A DNA stretch of 44,275 nt from Candidatus Aphodenecus pullistercoris (GTDB taxonomy: Bacteria > Spirochaetota > Spirochaetia > Sphaerochaetales > Sphaerochaetaceae): the NCBI GenBank assembly GCA_017694495.1, contig JADIMU010000028.1:1-44275 (forward strand), written 5' to 3'. The notes beneath the pieces were generated by a model. It was not told the DNA's origin. It searched no databases and worked only from the letters and a program-made list of their open reading frames with translations. A program made the translations under genes and the position numbers. Positions 9,176 through 17,263 of this stretch are shown piece by piece (the first letter of the stretch is position 1; every line of letters starts with the position of its first letter).

Positions 9176-10972
9176 TCACTTGTCGCCACAGGCGGCTAGA
9201 GGACGCGTCGCCTCCCTGAGCCAGTCTACGGCAGAGGGCTCGACCTTGTCGACGAGCTCCTCATAGACGCGCTTGTGGTAGGCGTCAATCTGCCCAACCT
9301 CTTCAGATGTGAGCATCGAGATGTCGATCAGACGCTTCTCATATGGCACAAGAGAGAGGACTTCGAAGCACATGAACTGGCCGAACTCGGTCACGATGTC
9401 CTTCTGCACGGCGAGCAGGTTCTCGATCCTGATGCCATGGCGGCCCTCCTTGTATATGCCAGGCTCGTCGCTGAGCACCATGCCCTCTTCCAGGACGACG
9501 TCGATCGGCGCCGTCGAAATCCTCATCGGCCCCTCATGGACGTTGAGGTTGAAGCCGACTCCATGGCCGGTGCCATGGTAGAAGGACTCGCCCTCCTTCC
9601 ACATGAACTGTTTGGCCAGGACATCGAGCTGATAGCCCCTTGTCGGATGGATGAAGCGGGCGCGTGCGAGAGCCAGGTGGCCCTTGAGTGTGAGAGTGTA
9701 GTCCTTCTTCTGCTCCGCTGTGGCCTCTCCGAAGAGGAGGGTGCGCGTCAGGTCCGTCATGCCGTACTCGAACTGGCTGCCCGTGTCGAGGACGAGGAGA
9801 CCATCATGGTCTATCCTGGCATTGCTCTCGGGACTGGCGCTGTAGTGGCACATCGCACCATGCTCGCCGAAGCCGGAGATCGGGTTGAATGAGGGTCCAA
9901 GGTAGCCGGGCAGCTTCGCCCTCTCGCAAGCGAAGAGGTCGCTGATGGCGATCTCGTCGTAGGTGCCGTCGACCTTCGAGAAGTCGACCTTGCTGAAGGC
10001 GTTGGCGAAGGCGATGCCGTCCATGAGGTGGCTGCGCCTCATCCCCTCGAGCTCGACAGGATTCTTGCACGCCTTGAGGTCTGTCGAGATGTCGCGTCCG
10101 ATGACCTCGTCCTCGCATGAGAGGATGTCCATGAAGCGGCTGTTGACCTTCTCGTCGTTGTAGTATGGAAGACCATGGGCCAGCATGGCGAGGTCGTCGT
10201 AGACAGCCTCGTATGGCCGCACCTCGAAGTCCTTCGAGGCCTGGGCGAGGGATCCGCTTGAGAAGCGGCCGAGGTCCGTGAAGAGCACTGCCCTCTCCTG
10301 GTCGATGAAGAGGAAGGAGAGGAAGACGGGGTTGCACTCGACGTCATCCGCCCTCATGTTGCATATCCAGGCGATGTCGTCGATCATGGCAACGAGCGTG
10401 TAGTCTGCGCCGACGGCTGACAGGCGGCTGCGGATCAAGGCCAGCTTGTCGCGGGAAGAGAGGCCTGCGACGGCTTCGGGCACGAGGCGTATGGCCGTCC
10501 TGGGCAAGGAGGGACGGTCCTTCCAGATGCCGCAAAGCAGATCATCACAGCCGACGAGAGTGATGCCATGGCGGCGGTAGAGGGCTCCGTCCTTCCTGAA
10601 GTCCCTGATAGAGATCGTGGAGGCGTCGATGCCCACCTTGTCACCCTTGCAGGCACTGTTGCAAATGAAGGTCTGGAGTGTGGGCACTCCCTCCATGTCC
10701 ATCTTCATCAGCGTGATGCCGCTGCCCTCGATCTGGGAGGCGGCCTGGATGAAGTAGCGCGAATCCGTCCACAGCCAGGCGCCGTCCTTCGACACGAGGA
10801 CAGTGCCGGCGCTGCCGGTGAAGCCCGAGATGAAGGCCCTGGTCCTCCAGTATGGCGCGACATATTCGCTCAGATGGGCGTCTGTGCCGTTTATGATGTA
10901 CCAGTCGAGCCCATTGGCGGCCATGGCCGCCCTTAGCTCAGCGAGACGGTCCCTTGTTTCCTTTGACGACAT
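9176..10972 (-). CDS. pepP: Xaa-Pro aminopeptidase (M24B)
   Basis: The 598-residue peptidase of the XPNPEP1-like three-domain type removes an N-terminal residue before proline. The creatinase-like N-terminal domain shows LDWYIINGTDAHLSEY and WTDSRYFIQA. The C-terminal pita-bread domain shows LVLDTGSQFEYGMTDLTRT (metal Asp pair), FYHGTGHGVGFNLNVHEGP (catalytic and metal His) and SDEPGIYKEG followed by FEVLSLVPY (metal Glu). The start at 10972 has AAGGAGAGAGAAG directly upstream and overlaps the 3' end of lgt by 35 bases. The overlap therefore looks genuine. The gene symbol is used loosely for the family. Confidence 0.9.
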   Translation of the reverse strand: MSSKETRDRLAELRAAMAANGLDWYIINGTDAHLSEYVAPYWRTRAFISGFTGSAGTVLVSKDGAWLWTDSRYFIQAASQIEGSGITLMKMDMEGVPTLQTFICNSACKGDKVGIDASTISIRDFRKDGALYRRHGITLVGCDDLLCGIWKDRPSLPRTAIRLVPEAVAGLSSRDKLALIRSRLSAVGADYTLVAMIDDIAWICNMRADDVECNPVFLSFLFIDQERAVLFTDLGRFSSGSLAQASKDFEVRPYEAVYDDLAMLAHGLPYYNDEKVNSRFMDILSCEDEVIGRDISTDLKACKNPVELEGMRRSHLMDGIAFANAFSKVDFSKVDGTYDEIAISDLFACERAKLPGYLGPSFNPISGFGEHGAMCHYSASPESNARIDHDGLLVLDTGSQFEYGMTDLTRTLLFGEATAEQKKDYTLTLKGHLALARARFIHPTRGYQLDVLAKQFMWKEGESFYHGTGHGVGFNLNVHEGPMRISTAPIDVVLEEGMVLSDEPGIYKEGRHGIRIENLLAVQKDIVTEFGQFMCFEVLSLVPYEKRLIDISMLTSEEVGQIDAYHKRVYEELVDKVEPSAVDWLREATRPLAACGDK

Positions 10973-11924
10973 TCTTCTCTCTCCTTCTGTTCACGATGAT
11001 GAACAGCGCAATTGCGGAAATTATCATTATGAGGCAGAAGACCTGCCCCTTCGAAATGTTCAGGAAGGACTGGAACAGGGCAATGTTGTCGCAACCAGAT
11101 CCCCCACAGATGACGTAGCCGATGTCGGCGTCAGGCTGGCGGCAGTACTCGATGAAGAAGCGGAAGAGGCCGTAGCCGAAGATGTAGAAGGCGAGCATGG
11201 AACCCGGCTTCAGGGAAAGGCGACGGATCATGGGACGGCACACGAACCAGAGGATCAGGAAGAGCACGATCCCTTCGAAGAAGGCCTCGTAGAGCTGCGA
11301 GGGGTGGCGTGGAAGGTTCACCATGTCTCCTATGACGTACTCGATTCCGTGGGCGTCGGCGACATTCCTCACCCACTCCTGCGTCGTCGGGAAGGACGGG
11401 GCCGTCGGAAAGACCATGCCCCAGCTCTTCGTCGTCACGCGGCCGTACAGCTCGCCGTTGATGAAGTTGCCCAGGCGTCCGAAGGTGTAGCCCAGCGGAA
11501 TGCCTGCGACGATGTAGTCGACATACTTCAGCAGGGGGAACTTCTTGACGTGGGCGTAGATCATGCCGGCGACCAGAGCGCCTACGACGCCTCCGTGGTA
11601 GCTCATTCCAGGCAGGCCGACGAAGTGTCCGTTCCGGAAGGGCCAGAAGATCATCCAGGGATGGGTCAGGTAGTACTTCGTATCACCATAGAAGAGGATG
11701 GAGAAGAGGTGGGCGCCGATCAGGAGGCCGACGACTCCCCAGATGAAGAGCATCTCGCTCGTATCATCATCGATCGTCCTCGTCTTGTCCCTCCTCAGCT
11801 GCCAGCGGTAGAGCGCATAGGCGATCGCAAAGGCGACCAGATACATCACGGCATACCATCTGATGGGAAGGAAGGAGACCACGAATGGATCGATCCAGGA
11901 CGGGAACTCGATATACAGAGGCAT
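10938..11924 (-). CDS. lgt: Prolipoprotein diacylglyceryl transferase
   Basis: Inner-membrane enzyme that moves a diacylglyceryl group from phosphatidylglycerol to the lipobox Cys of prelipoproteins. The 328-residue, seven-segment protein shows SYHGGVVGALVAGMIYAH, the Lgt signature GRLGNFINGELYGR, and RHPSQLYEAFFEG near the end. MPLYIEFPSWIDP is the typical family start, though no clear Shine-Dalgarno is present. The last 35 bases overlap pepP. It is divergent from the S41 protease gene, with only 71 bases between the two start codons. Confidence 0.95.
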   Translation of the reverse strand: MPLYIEFPSWIDPFVVSFLPIRWYAVMYLVAFAIAYALYRWQLRRDKTRTIDDDTSEMLFIWGVVGLLIGAHLFSILFYGDTKYYLTHPWMIFWPFRNGHFVGLPGMSYHGGVVGALVAGMIYAHVKKFPLLKYVDYIVAGIPLGYTFGRLGNFINGELYGRVTTKSWGMVFPTAPSFPTTQEWVRNVADAHGIEYVIGDMVNLPRHPSQLYEAFFEGIVLFLILWFVCRPMIRRLSLKPGSMLAFYIFGYGLFRFFIEYCRQPDADIGYVICGGSGCDNIALFQSFLNISKGQVFCLIMIISAIALFIIVNRRREKNVVKGNKGPSR

Positions 11925-11959
11925 GCTGGAAGTTTAGTGAGGCGCACCAGCTAGGTCAA

Positions 11960-11988
11960 TTGCACCGCCAGTCCAATTGGACTACACT
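11960..11988 (+). promoter_or_regulatory. Candidate promoter of the S41 protease
   Basis: TTGCAC (11960-11965), a 17-base spacer and TACACT (11983-11988) end only 7 bases before the ATG at 11996, so the transcript would be almost leaderless. The -35 match is weak. No Shine-Dalgarno is present before the ATG. Confidence 0.4.
11970..11983. promoter_or_regulatory. 14-bp perfect palindrome, candidate operator
   Basis: AGTCCAATTGGACT reads the same on both strands. It fills the spacer of the candidate S41 promoter and lies between the divergent lgt and S41 genes, a good place for a repressor site. The binding protein is unknown. Confidence 0.45.
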
Positions 11989-11995
11989 TCTTGCC

Positions 11996-13414
11996 ATGCG
12001 AGCGATCAGAAGACTGGCCATGGCCGTCCTGCTGTCAGCAGTCCTGGCGGCACTCCTTCCAGCCCAGGGCCAGGGAGAGGAGCACAGTGGAATCTCCGTC
12101 CAGGGAAGCGGGATTTCCCGCATTCTGGCCGAGATCAACACCCTGTACCAGTACCTCAGTGCGAACTACCTCTACGACATCGACCTTGAGGATGTCGACG
12201 AATACCTCGTGAGGGCCCTGATGGCCTCCCTCGACGATCCCTACGCCGAATACATACCGGCAGATGAGGGGGAGGAGCTCGATGAGGACATCAGCGGCAC
12301 CTACGTCGGCATCGGCGTCTACGTCTCGAAGTACGACCCGGCCTTCATCGACTGGGATGACGAGGAGAGCTACATGCTCCTTGTCACCAGCCCCTTCCCC
12401 GGAGGACCTGCGGAAAGGGCTGGACTGCGTGCCCGCGACCTGATCAGCCATATCGACGGCGTCTTCATCGGTCAGATGGACGCTGACGAGGCGAGCCGCC
12501 TGCTCAGGGGTGAGGAAGGCGTTCCCATGACCGTCACCGTCCACCGTGGAGAGAGCGTCTTCGACATCACGCTGACACCGGAGGAGGTCACCACACCGAC
12601 TGTGAGCCATTGCATGGTCGAAGGAACACACGTGGGCTACATCGCCATCTCGACATTCAGCGAGGCGACATACCATCTGGTCAGCGAAGCCCTCATAGAC
12701 CTCACCGCACAAGGCATGGACAAGCTCATACTGGACCTGAGGAACAACTCTGGAGGCACAGTCAACTCGGCATGCCTCGTCGCGAACTTCTTCACCGACA
12801 CAGACGACGTCATCCTCTCGATCGAGTACAAGGAAGATTCTGGCAGGCCGACGACACGCCTGCTCTCCAGCGGTCAGACGCGCAAGCACGACATCGAGAC
12901 GGTCATCCTGATCAACGGGGGAAGCGCCTCGGCAAGCGAGATCCTCGCCGCCGCACTGCACGACAACGGCAAGGCGACACTCGTCGGCCAGCAGAGCTTC
13001 GGCAAGGGCATCATCCAGGACATCGTGCCCTGGAATGACGGCTACATACGCTACACGTCGGCCCACTACCTGACACCCAACGGCGACGACATCCACAACG
13101 TCGGCCTGACGCCTGACGTCGTCGTCGAGGAACCTGAGATGGACGACGGGCAGATCGTCGAGTACTACGACTTCATATACGCCCACCAGGATGACATCAT
13201 CGCCTGGATCGAGGACAATCCGGACTACACGAAGGAGAACATCGAAGCCTTCGCCGCCCAGTGGGAGGACGAGGTCGGCTTCGACCCGCTCTACCTCAAG
13301 ATACTCGTCAGGAACGAATACATCGCCAGCATGGACTACGAGGACAGGCCCCTCATCGACACAGACTACGACATCTACCTCAGGACCGCCCTCGAGGTGC
13401 TGGAGGGGGTATGA
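11996..13414 (+). CDS. S41 C-terminal-processing peptidase with PDZ domain
   Basis: The 472-residue exported serine protease has an N-terminal signal sequence (RRLAMAVLLSAVLAALLPAQG), so it acts outside the cytoplasmic membrane. A PDZ domain includes GGPAERAGLRARDLISHIDG. The tail-protease domain has LDLRNNSGGTV, the catalytic Ser in GGSASASEI and the catalytic Lys in QQSFGKGIIQ, at the normal Ser-to-Lys spacing. Such proteases trim C-termini or degrade envelope proteins. The true start is MRAIRRL. The longer frame runs back over the lgt start. Its stop overlaps the start of rsmE (ATGA). Confidence 0.92.
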   Translation: MRAIRRLAMAVLLSAVLAALLPAQGQGEEHSGISVQGSGISRILAEINTLYQYLSANYLYDIDLEDVDEYLVRALMASLDDPYAEYIPADEGEELDEDISGTYVGIGVYVSKYDPAFIDWDDEESYMLLVTSPFPGGPAERAGLRARDLISHIDGVFIGQMDADEASRLLRGEEGVPMTVTVHRGESVFDITLTPEEVTTPTVSHCMVEGTHVGYIAISTFSEATYHLVSEALIDLTAQGMDKLILDLRNNSGGTVNSACLVANFFTDTDDVILSIEYKEDSGRPTTRLLSSGQTRKHDIETVILINGGSASASEILAAALHDNGKATLVGQQSFGKGIIQDIVPWNDGYIRYTSAHYLTPNGDDIHNVGLTPDVVVEEPEMDDGQIVEYYDFIYAHQDDIIAWIEDNPDYTKENIEAFAAQWEDEVGFDPLYLKILVRNEYIASMDYEDRPLIDTDYDIYLRTALEVLEGV

Positions 13415-14154
13415 GGATCCTCCTGCTCTCGGCTGACCATGCAGGTCAGGAAGAATATGTCCTGAGCCAGAAGGAGAGGCGCTACCTCATGAAGGTCCTC
13501 CGCCTCGCTCCCGGCGCCGCCATCACGGCTCGGGACAGGCAAGGCAATTATTATGAAGGCATCCTGACTGAGGAAGGCACCGTGCGCCTGTCTCCCATAC
13601 ACAGACCGGAAAGCTCAGCCACGGACCAGCTATCCGGCTACCGCGCCAAGCTGCCCACCATCCACCTCTTCCAAGGCCTGTGCAAGGGACGCAAGAACGA
13701 GGACATAGCGAGGATGGCATGCGAGGCGGGCGTCAGTGGCATCACCTTCTTCACAAGCGCATTCTGCCAGCAGAAGGAGCTGAGGGAGCATGACGCACAG
13801 CGCATCGAGAGCATCATGAGGGAGGCCGTCCAGCAGAGCGGCTCGGAGACGGCCGTCTGCCGTCCCCAGGTCATCAGTTTCGCAAAGGCCCTGGAAGAGG
13901 CCGAAGGCCAGATCCTCCTGCTCCACCAGGGCGTCAGGACAAAGGGCATGCTCCTCGACGAGGCCATGGCCGGACTCAGGAAGGATTGTGAGATCTCCCT
14001 CTTCGTCGGCAGCGAGGGCGGCATCAGCGAGGAAGAGTGCGCTCTGGCAGAGGACAGGGGCGCCTGGTGCTGCCTGATGAGGACGAACATCCTGCGCGCC
14101 GAGACGGCGGGCATCTTCGCCCTGGGAGCACTCGAGAACTGCCTGGGCTGGTGA
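13411..14154 (+). CDS. rsmE: 16S rRNA m3U1498 methyltransferase
   Basis: Methylates N3 of U1498 in 16S rRNA using S-adenosylmethionine. The 247-residue SPOUT-fold protein shows the N-terminal PUA-like part EEYVLSQKERRYLMKVLRL and the C-terminal knot motifs LFVGSEGGISEEE and ILRAETAGIFALGAL, where the cofactor binds. ATG 13411 overlaps the protease stop (ATGA) and is preceded by GGAGGGGGT, so translation is coupled. The longer upstream frame is a shadow inside the protease gene. Confidence 0.92.
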   Translation: MRILLLSADHAGQEEYVLSQKERRYLMKVLRLAPGAAITARDRQGNYYEGILTEEGTVRLSPIHRPESSATDQLSGYRAKLPTIHLFQGLCKGRKNEDIARMACEAGVSGITFFTSAFCQQKELREHDAQRIESIMREAVQQSGSETAVCRPQVISFAKALEEAEGQILLLHQGVRTKGMLLDEAMAGLRKDCEISLFVGSEGGISEEECALAEDRGAWCCLMRTNILRAETAGIFALGALENCLGW

Positions 14155-14200
14155 GAGGACCGGACTCCACCACCCATCGGAAATGGCACTCAAGGCCCCA

Positions 14201-14220
14201 TGTGGGACAAATTTCCCACA
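14201..14220. repeat. 7-bp inverted repeat in the rsmE/AAA+ gap
   Basis: TGTGGGA and TCCCACA are separated by 6 bases. They lie in the 246-base gap before the AAA+ gene, which is more AT-rich than its flanks. No T-tract follows, so it is more likely a protein-binding site or weak structure than a terminator. I see no convincing sigma54 promoter (TGGCAC-N5-TTGC) in the gap. Confidence 0.35.
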
Positions 14221-14400
14221 GACTGGGATGTAGGCAAGAATTCCTTGAAAAATCTGGAAATATTCTTCACAGGAACTCCATACAAAGCTTTATTTCCACC
14301 GTCAGCTGCCATAAAGTGGAGACAGAGCGTTTGGAATAGGACCTCGTGGTAACACCGCTGTCTTAACCATTTTCTCGAATTCTGATGAGGGGTAGGCAGC

Positions 14401-15477
14401 ATGGTCTATTTTGTTAGCAACTCACGACAGACGAGGACTCGTTTCGAGACTCTGGCCAAAGACTTCGAATGCGCATTCTTCATGACGTTCACAGGCCTGG
14501 AGAGGGAGCTGAGGTCGCATGATGGCTGCTACTCGGTCGTCATCGACGAGAACCTTGAGATGGCGGCATGCCTGTCCTTCATCAGCAGGCATTACAGCGA
14601 CAGGAATCTGAAGAAGATCCTCATGATCAGCTCTCAGACGGAAGGAGTCCCTTCCCTCCCAGATGACAGGATCTCGATATGCTCATACAGCGACTTCGAG
14701 GACAGGCTCTCGCAGCTCAGGGGAAAGGATGAGGATGATGACGGACTGGCAAGCCTGCTTCTGGGCGACTCCCCTGCCATGGTCCACCTCAGGAGCGAGG
14801 TGAAGAGGATTGGAGCCGCCGGCCACAATGTCCTCGTCTATGGACCCACAGGAAGCGGCAAGGAACTGGTCGCCAAGGCCCTGCACGCCGCCTACAGCAA
14901 GAAGGCGCCGAGCATGCTCAACTGTGCGCTTCTGGACTCGAGCCTGCTCGAATCCCATCTCTTCGGCCATCGCAAGGGCTCCTTCTCCGGAGCAGACAGC
15001 GATTTCAAAGGCATAGCGGAGACGGCCAACGGATCGTCGATCATCCTGGACGAGTTCGAGGCCATGCCCATGCTCACGCAGGCGAAGCTGCTGCGCTTCA
15101 TCGACACGGGAGAGTACTACCGCGTCGGAGAGAATGTGCCCCGCTATTCCAAGTGCCGCATCATAGCGCTGAGCAACGAGCCGATCGGGCAGCTGCTTGA
15201 CGACAAGCGCCTGCGTTTCGACTTCCTGATGCGCATAGCGGTGACACGCATCAACGTCCCTGCGCTGAAGGACCATCTTGAAGACATAGGAACCCTGGTG
15301 CGCAGCCGTGAGGCGAAGTGCGTCTACAAGGACCACATCCGGGACATCGAGGGGCTGAAGCGCTATCCCTGGCCCGGAAACGTCAGGCAGCTGTTCAATG
15401 TCGTCGACTCGATCCATACGGACAACAAGTGCGACAAGAGCATAGATATGGAAGACTTCGCCAGAGGTTTCTACTGA
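14401..15477 (+). CDS. AAA+ sigma54-activator-like protein lacking a DNA-binding domain
   Basis: The 358-residue protein has a degenerate receiver-like N-terminus (residues 1-106) and a bacterial-enhancer-binding AAA+ domain. Asp49 in SVVIDENLE sits where the phospho-acceptor should be, but the acidic pair after strand 1 is missing (VYFVSNS). The AAA+ part has Walker A GPTGSGKELVAKA (148-160), a GSFSGA loop (193-198) in place of the sigma54-contacting GAFTGA, Walker B IILDEF (214-219), sensor-1 ALSNE, and WPGNVRQL. The chain stops right after the AAA+ lid, so there is no Fis-type helix-turn-helix. GAGGGG precedes the ATG. Whether it still activates sigma54 is unknown. Confidence 0.8.
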   Translation: MVYFVSNSRQTRTRFETLAKDFECAFFMTFTGLERELRSHDGCYSVVIDENLEMAACLSFISRHYSDRNLKKILMISSQTEGVPSLPDDRISICSYSDFEDRLSQLRGKDEDDDGLASLLLGDSPAMVHLRSEVKRIGAAGHNVLVYGPTGSGKELVAKALHAAYSKKAPSMLNCALLDSSLLESHLFGHRKGSFSGADSDFKGIAETANGSSIILDEFEAMPMLTQAKLLRFIDTGEYYRVGENVPRYSKCRIIALSNEPIGQLLDDKRLRFDFLMRIAVTRINVPALKDHLEDIGTLVRSREAKCVYKDHIRDIEGLKRYPWPGNVRQLFNVVDSIHTDNKCDKSIDMEDFARGFY

Positions 15478-15581
15478 CCTCAGAACCATGCAGGAGATGA
15501 GTGGATGAGGCGGTCAAGGCTCCCCTGCCCTGGCCGCCGAACTTTGTCCAGACACTAGGACGACAGAATGTTCGAAAAAAG

Positions 15582-15898
15582 TTTTCAACAGGGCTTATCT
15601 CATGTTTGCCAAGATACTTGGAGAGTTATGCACACTTTCAACAAGGCCTGTTGAAAACCTGTTGAAAACTTCTCCTTTGTAAAGCCTTGCGAACATCTTG
15701 AAAGAAGCTGGAAATAGGGCTTTCCTATATAATCTTTGAATTGGAACTTAATTGTACGTTTTCTTACAAATGATTGTGTTGAAACAATTTGACAAAGCGG
15801 TCGATGCTGTATGACTGACAGGGGAAGAGGCAACTTCCACCACAGCTTCCGGACTTCTTACAGACTTTTCCACAGCCCTGTTGAAAACTTGTGGAAAA
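15582..15898. repeat. Cluster of DnaA-box-like 9-mers in a non-coding gap
   Basis: Within the 428-base gap between two convergent genes are TTTTCAACA at 15582, its complement at 15649, 15660 and 15879, and TTTTCCACA at 15866 with its complement at 15890. Near matches lie at 15635 and 15778. These are the same 9-mers that crowd the dnaA-dnaN gap. The middle of the gap is AT-rich (about 15670-15790) and includes TATATAAT. No open reading frame of note or tRNA is seen here. Confidence 0.7.
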
Positions 15899-15905
15899 CC
15901 CACAT

Positions 15906-17192
15906 CTAGTGTTCGTTACGCCGAATGCTTGCGCCTATGGCCACGAGCTTGTCGAGAAGATGGTCATAGCCCCTCTCGATCTGTTCGATGTTGCTTATGA
16001 CGCTCTCCCCTTCGGCCGAAAGCGCTGCGACGACCAGAGCCATTCCGGCCCTGACGTCCGGGCTGATCACATGGCGTCCCTTGAGGATGCTTCTGCCCCT
16101 GACTACGGCACGGTGCGGGTCGCACAGGATGATGTCGGCCCCCATGCGGATCAGATAGTCGATGAAGAACATCCGGCTCTCGAACATCTTCTCGTGGATC
16201 AGGATGCTGCCTTCCATCTGGCTGGCGGTGACGCACATGATCGACAGCAGGTCGGCTGGAAAGCCGGGCCAGGGTCCATCGTCGAGCTTGTCGGTCAGAC
16301 CAGAGTAGGTACGCACTATCCGCCTCTCCTGCTCTCTCGGGACATGGATCGAGTCCTCTCCCTTCTCGAAGCGGATGCCGAGTTTCAGGAAGCCGTTCTC
16401 GATCGGTCTGAGCTGGCTGACGTCGACGTTGGTGAGGGTCAGACTGCTGTGTGTACATGCGGCAAGCCCGATGAAGGATCCGCATTCCATGTAGTCGAAG
16501 CACAGGCTGTGCCGGCAGCCGGAGAGCGAGTCCTGTCCATGGACTGTCAGATGATTGCTTCCTATGCCCTCTATGGGGCAGCCCATGGCGACGAGCATGT
16601 GGCACAGGTTCTGGACATGAGGCTCGCATGCGGCGTTGTATATTGTGCTGACGCCGTCCGCCAGACTTGATGCCATGATGACGTTCTCCGTCGCTGTGAC
16701 GGAGGCCTCGTCGAGGAAGATGTCGGCGGCCTTCAGGCGGCCATGCGGCTTCATCTCGAGGTTTCCATCCGGCCGCACGGTGCACTCCACACCCAGGGCG
16801 GAAAGTCCCGTGAAGTGGCTGTCCAGCCTCCTGAGCCCGATCACATCGCCACCAGGTGGCGGTATGACGAGGGACACGCCCCTTGCAAGGAGGGGGCCGG
16901 CGAACAGGATGGAACCTCGCACGGAATCGACAAGGGAGGGAGTCAGTCCGCTGAAGTGGATGTCGCTGTGGATGTGGCATGAGCCGTCACCCATGGGCAC
17001 GACCTCGCTGCCCAGCTCCTCCAGAAGCCGCATCATGACGCGCACATCCTGAATCATCGGAAGGTTGGAGATTGTGACTGTCCCATCCGTCAGCAGGCTT
17101 GCAGCCAGGCAAGGCAAGGCGGCGTTCTTGTTGCCGCTGATGCGCACGCTTCCGCTGAAGCCTCCCGATCCCTGGATGACGTATTCGCTCAT
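15906..17192 (-). CDS. murA: UDP-N-acetylglucosamine 1-carboxyvinyltransferase, Asp-type
   Basis: First committed step of peptidoglycan synthesis: transfers enolpyruvate from PEP to UDP-GlcNAc in the cytoplasm. The 428-residue protein shows SGNKNAALP with Lys22, the catalytic loop PPPGGDVIG with Asp116, and the GPWPGFPADL motif near residue 300. The loop residue that is Cys in most MurA proteins, the fosfomycin target, is Asp here, as known for chlamydial, mycobacterial and Borrelia enzymes. No Shine-Dalgarno is visible at the ATG. The gene is divergent from the NahK-like gene. Confidence 0.93.
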   Translation of the reverse strand: MSEYVIQGSGGFSGSVRISGNKNAALPCLAASLLTDGTVTISNLPMIQDVRVMMRLLEELGSEVVPMGDGSCHIHSDIHFSGLTPSLVDSVRGSILFAGPLLARGVSLVIPPPGGDVIGLRRLDSHFTGLSALGVECTVRPDGNLEMKPHGRLKAADIFLDEASVTATENVIMASSLADGVSTIYNAACEPHVQNLCHMLVAMGCPIEGIGSNHLTVHGQDSLSGCRHSLCFDYMECGSFIGLAACTHSSLTLTNVDVSQLRPIENGFLKLGIRFEKGEDSIHVPREQERRIVRTYSGLTDKLDDGPWPGFPADLLSIMCVTASQMEGSILIHEKMFESRMFFIDYLIRMGADIILCDPHRAVVRGRSILKGRHVISPDVRAGMALVVAALSAEGESVISNIEQIERGYDHLLDKLVAIGASIRRNEH

Positions 17193-17215
17193 GTCAGCAT
17201 GATACCATAATGTGC

Positions 17216-17244
17216 TTCAAATTATCATATTTTGACTGTAGAAT
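17216..17244 (+). promoter_or_regulatory. Candidate promoter for the kinase pair
   Basis: TTCAAA (17216-17221), a 17-base spacer and TAGAAT (17239-17244) lie 20 bases before the kinase ATG. This leaves room for the GGAG ribosome-binding site. The TTTTGACTGTA before the -10 recurs before the parA -10. Confidence 0.5.
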
Positions 17245-17263
17245 TGATGGACAAGGAGCTCTC

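Noticed and set aside
7442-9199. 585-codon plus-strand frame over gpmI
   Set aside because: Shadow of the GC-rich gpmI gene on the other strand. It has no motif and no ribosome-binding site.
14155-14400. Sigma54 promoter at TGGCAC near 14184
   Set aside because: The -12 TTGC element is missing at the required spacing.
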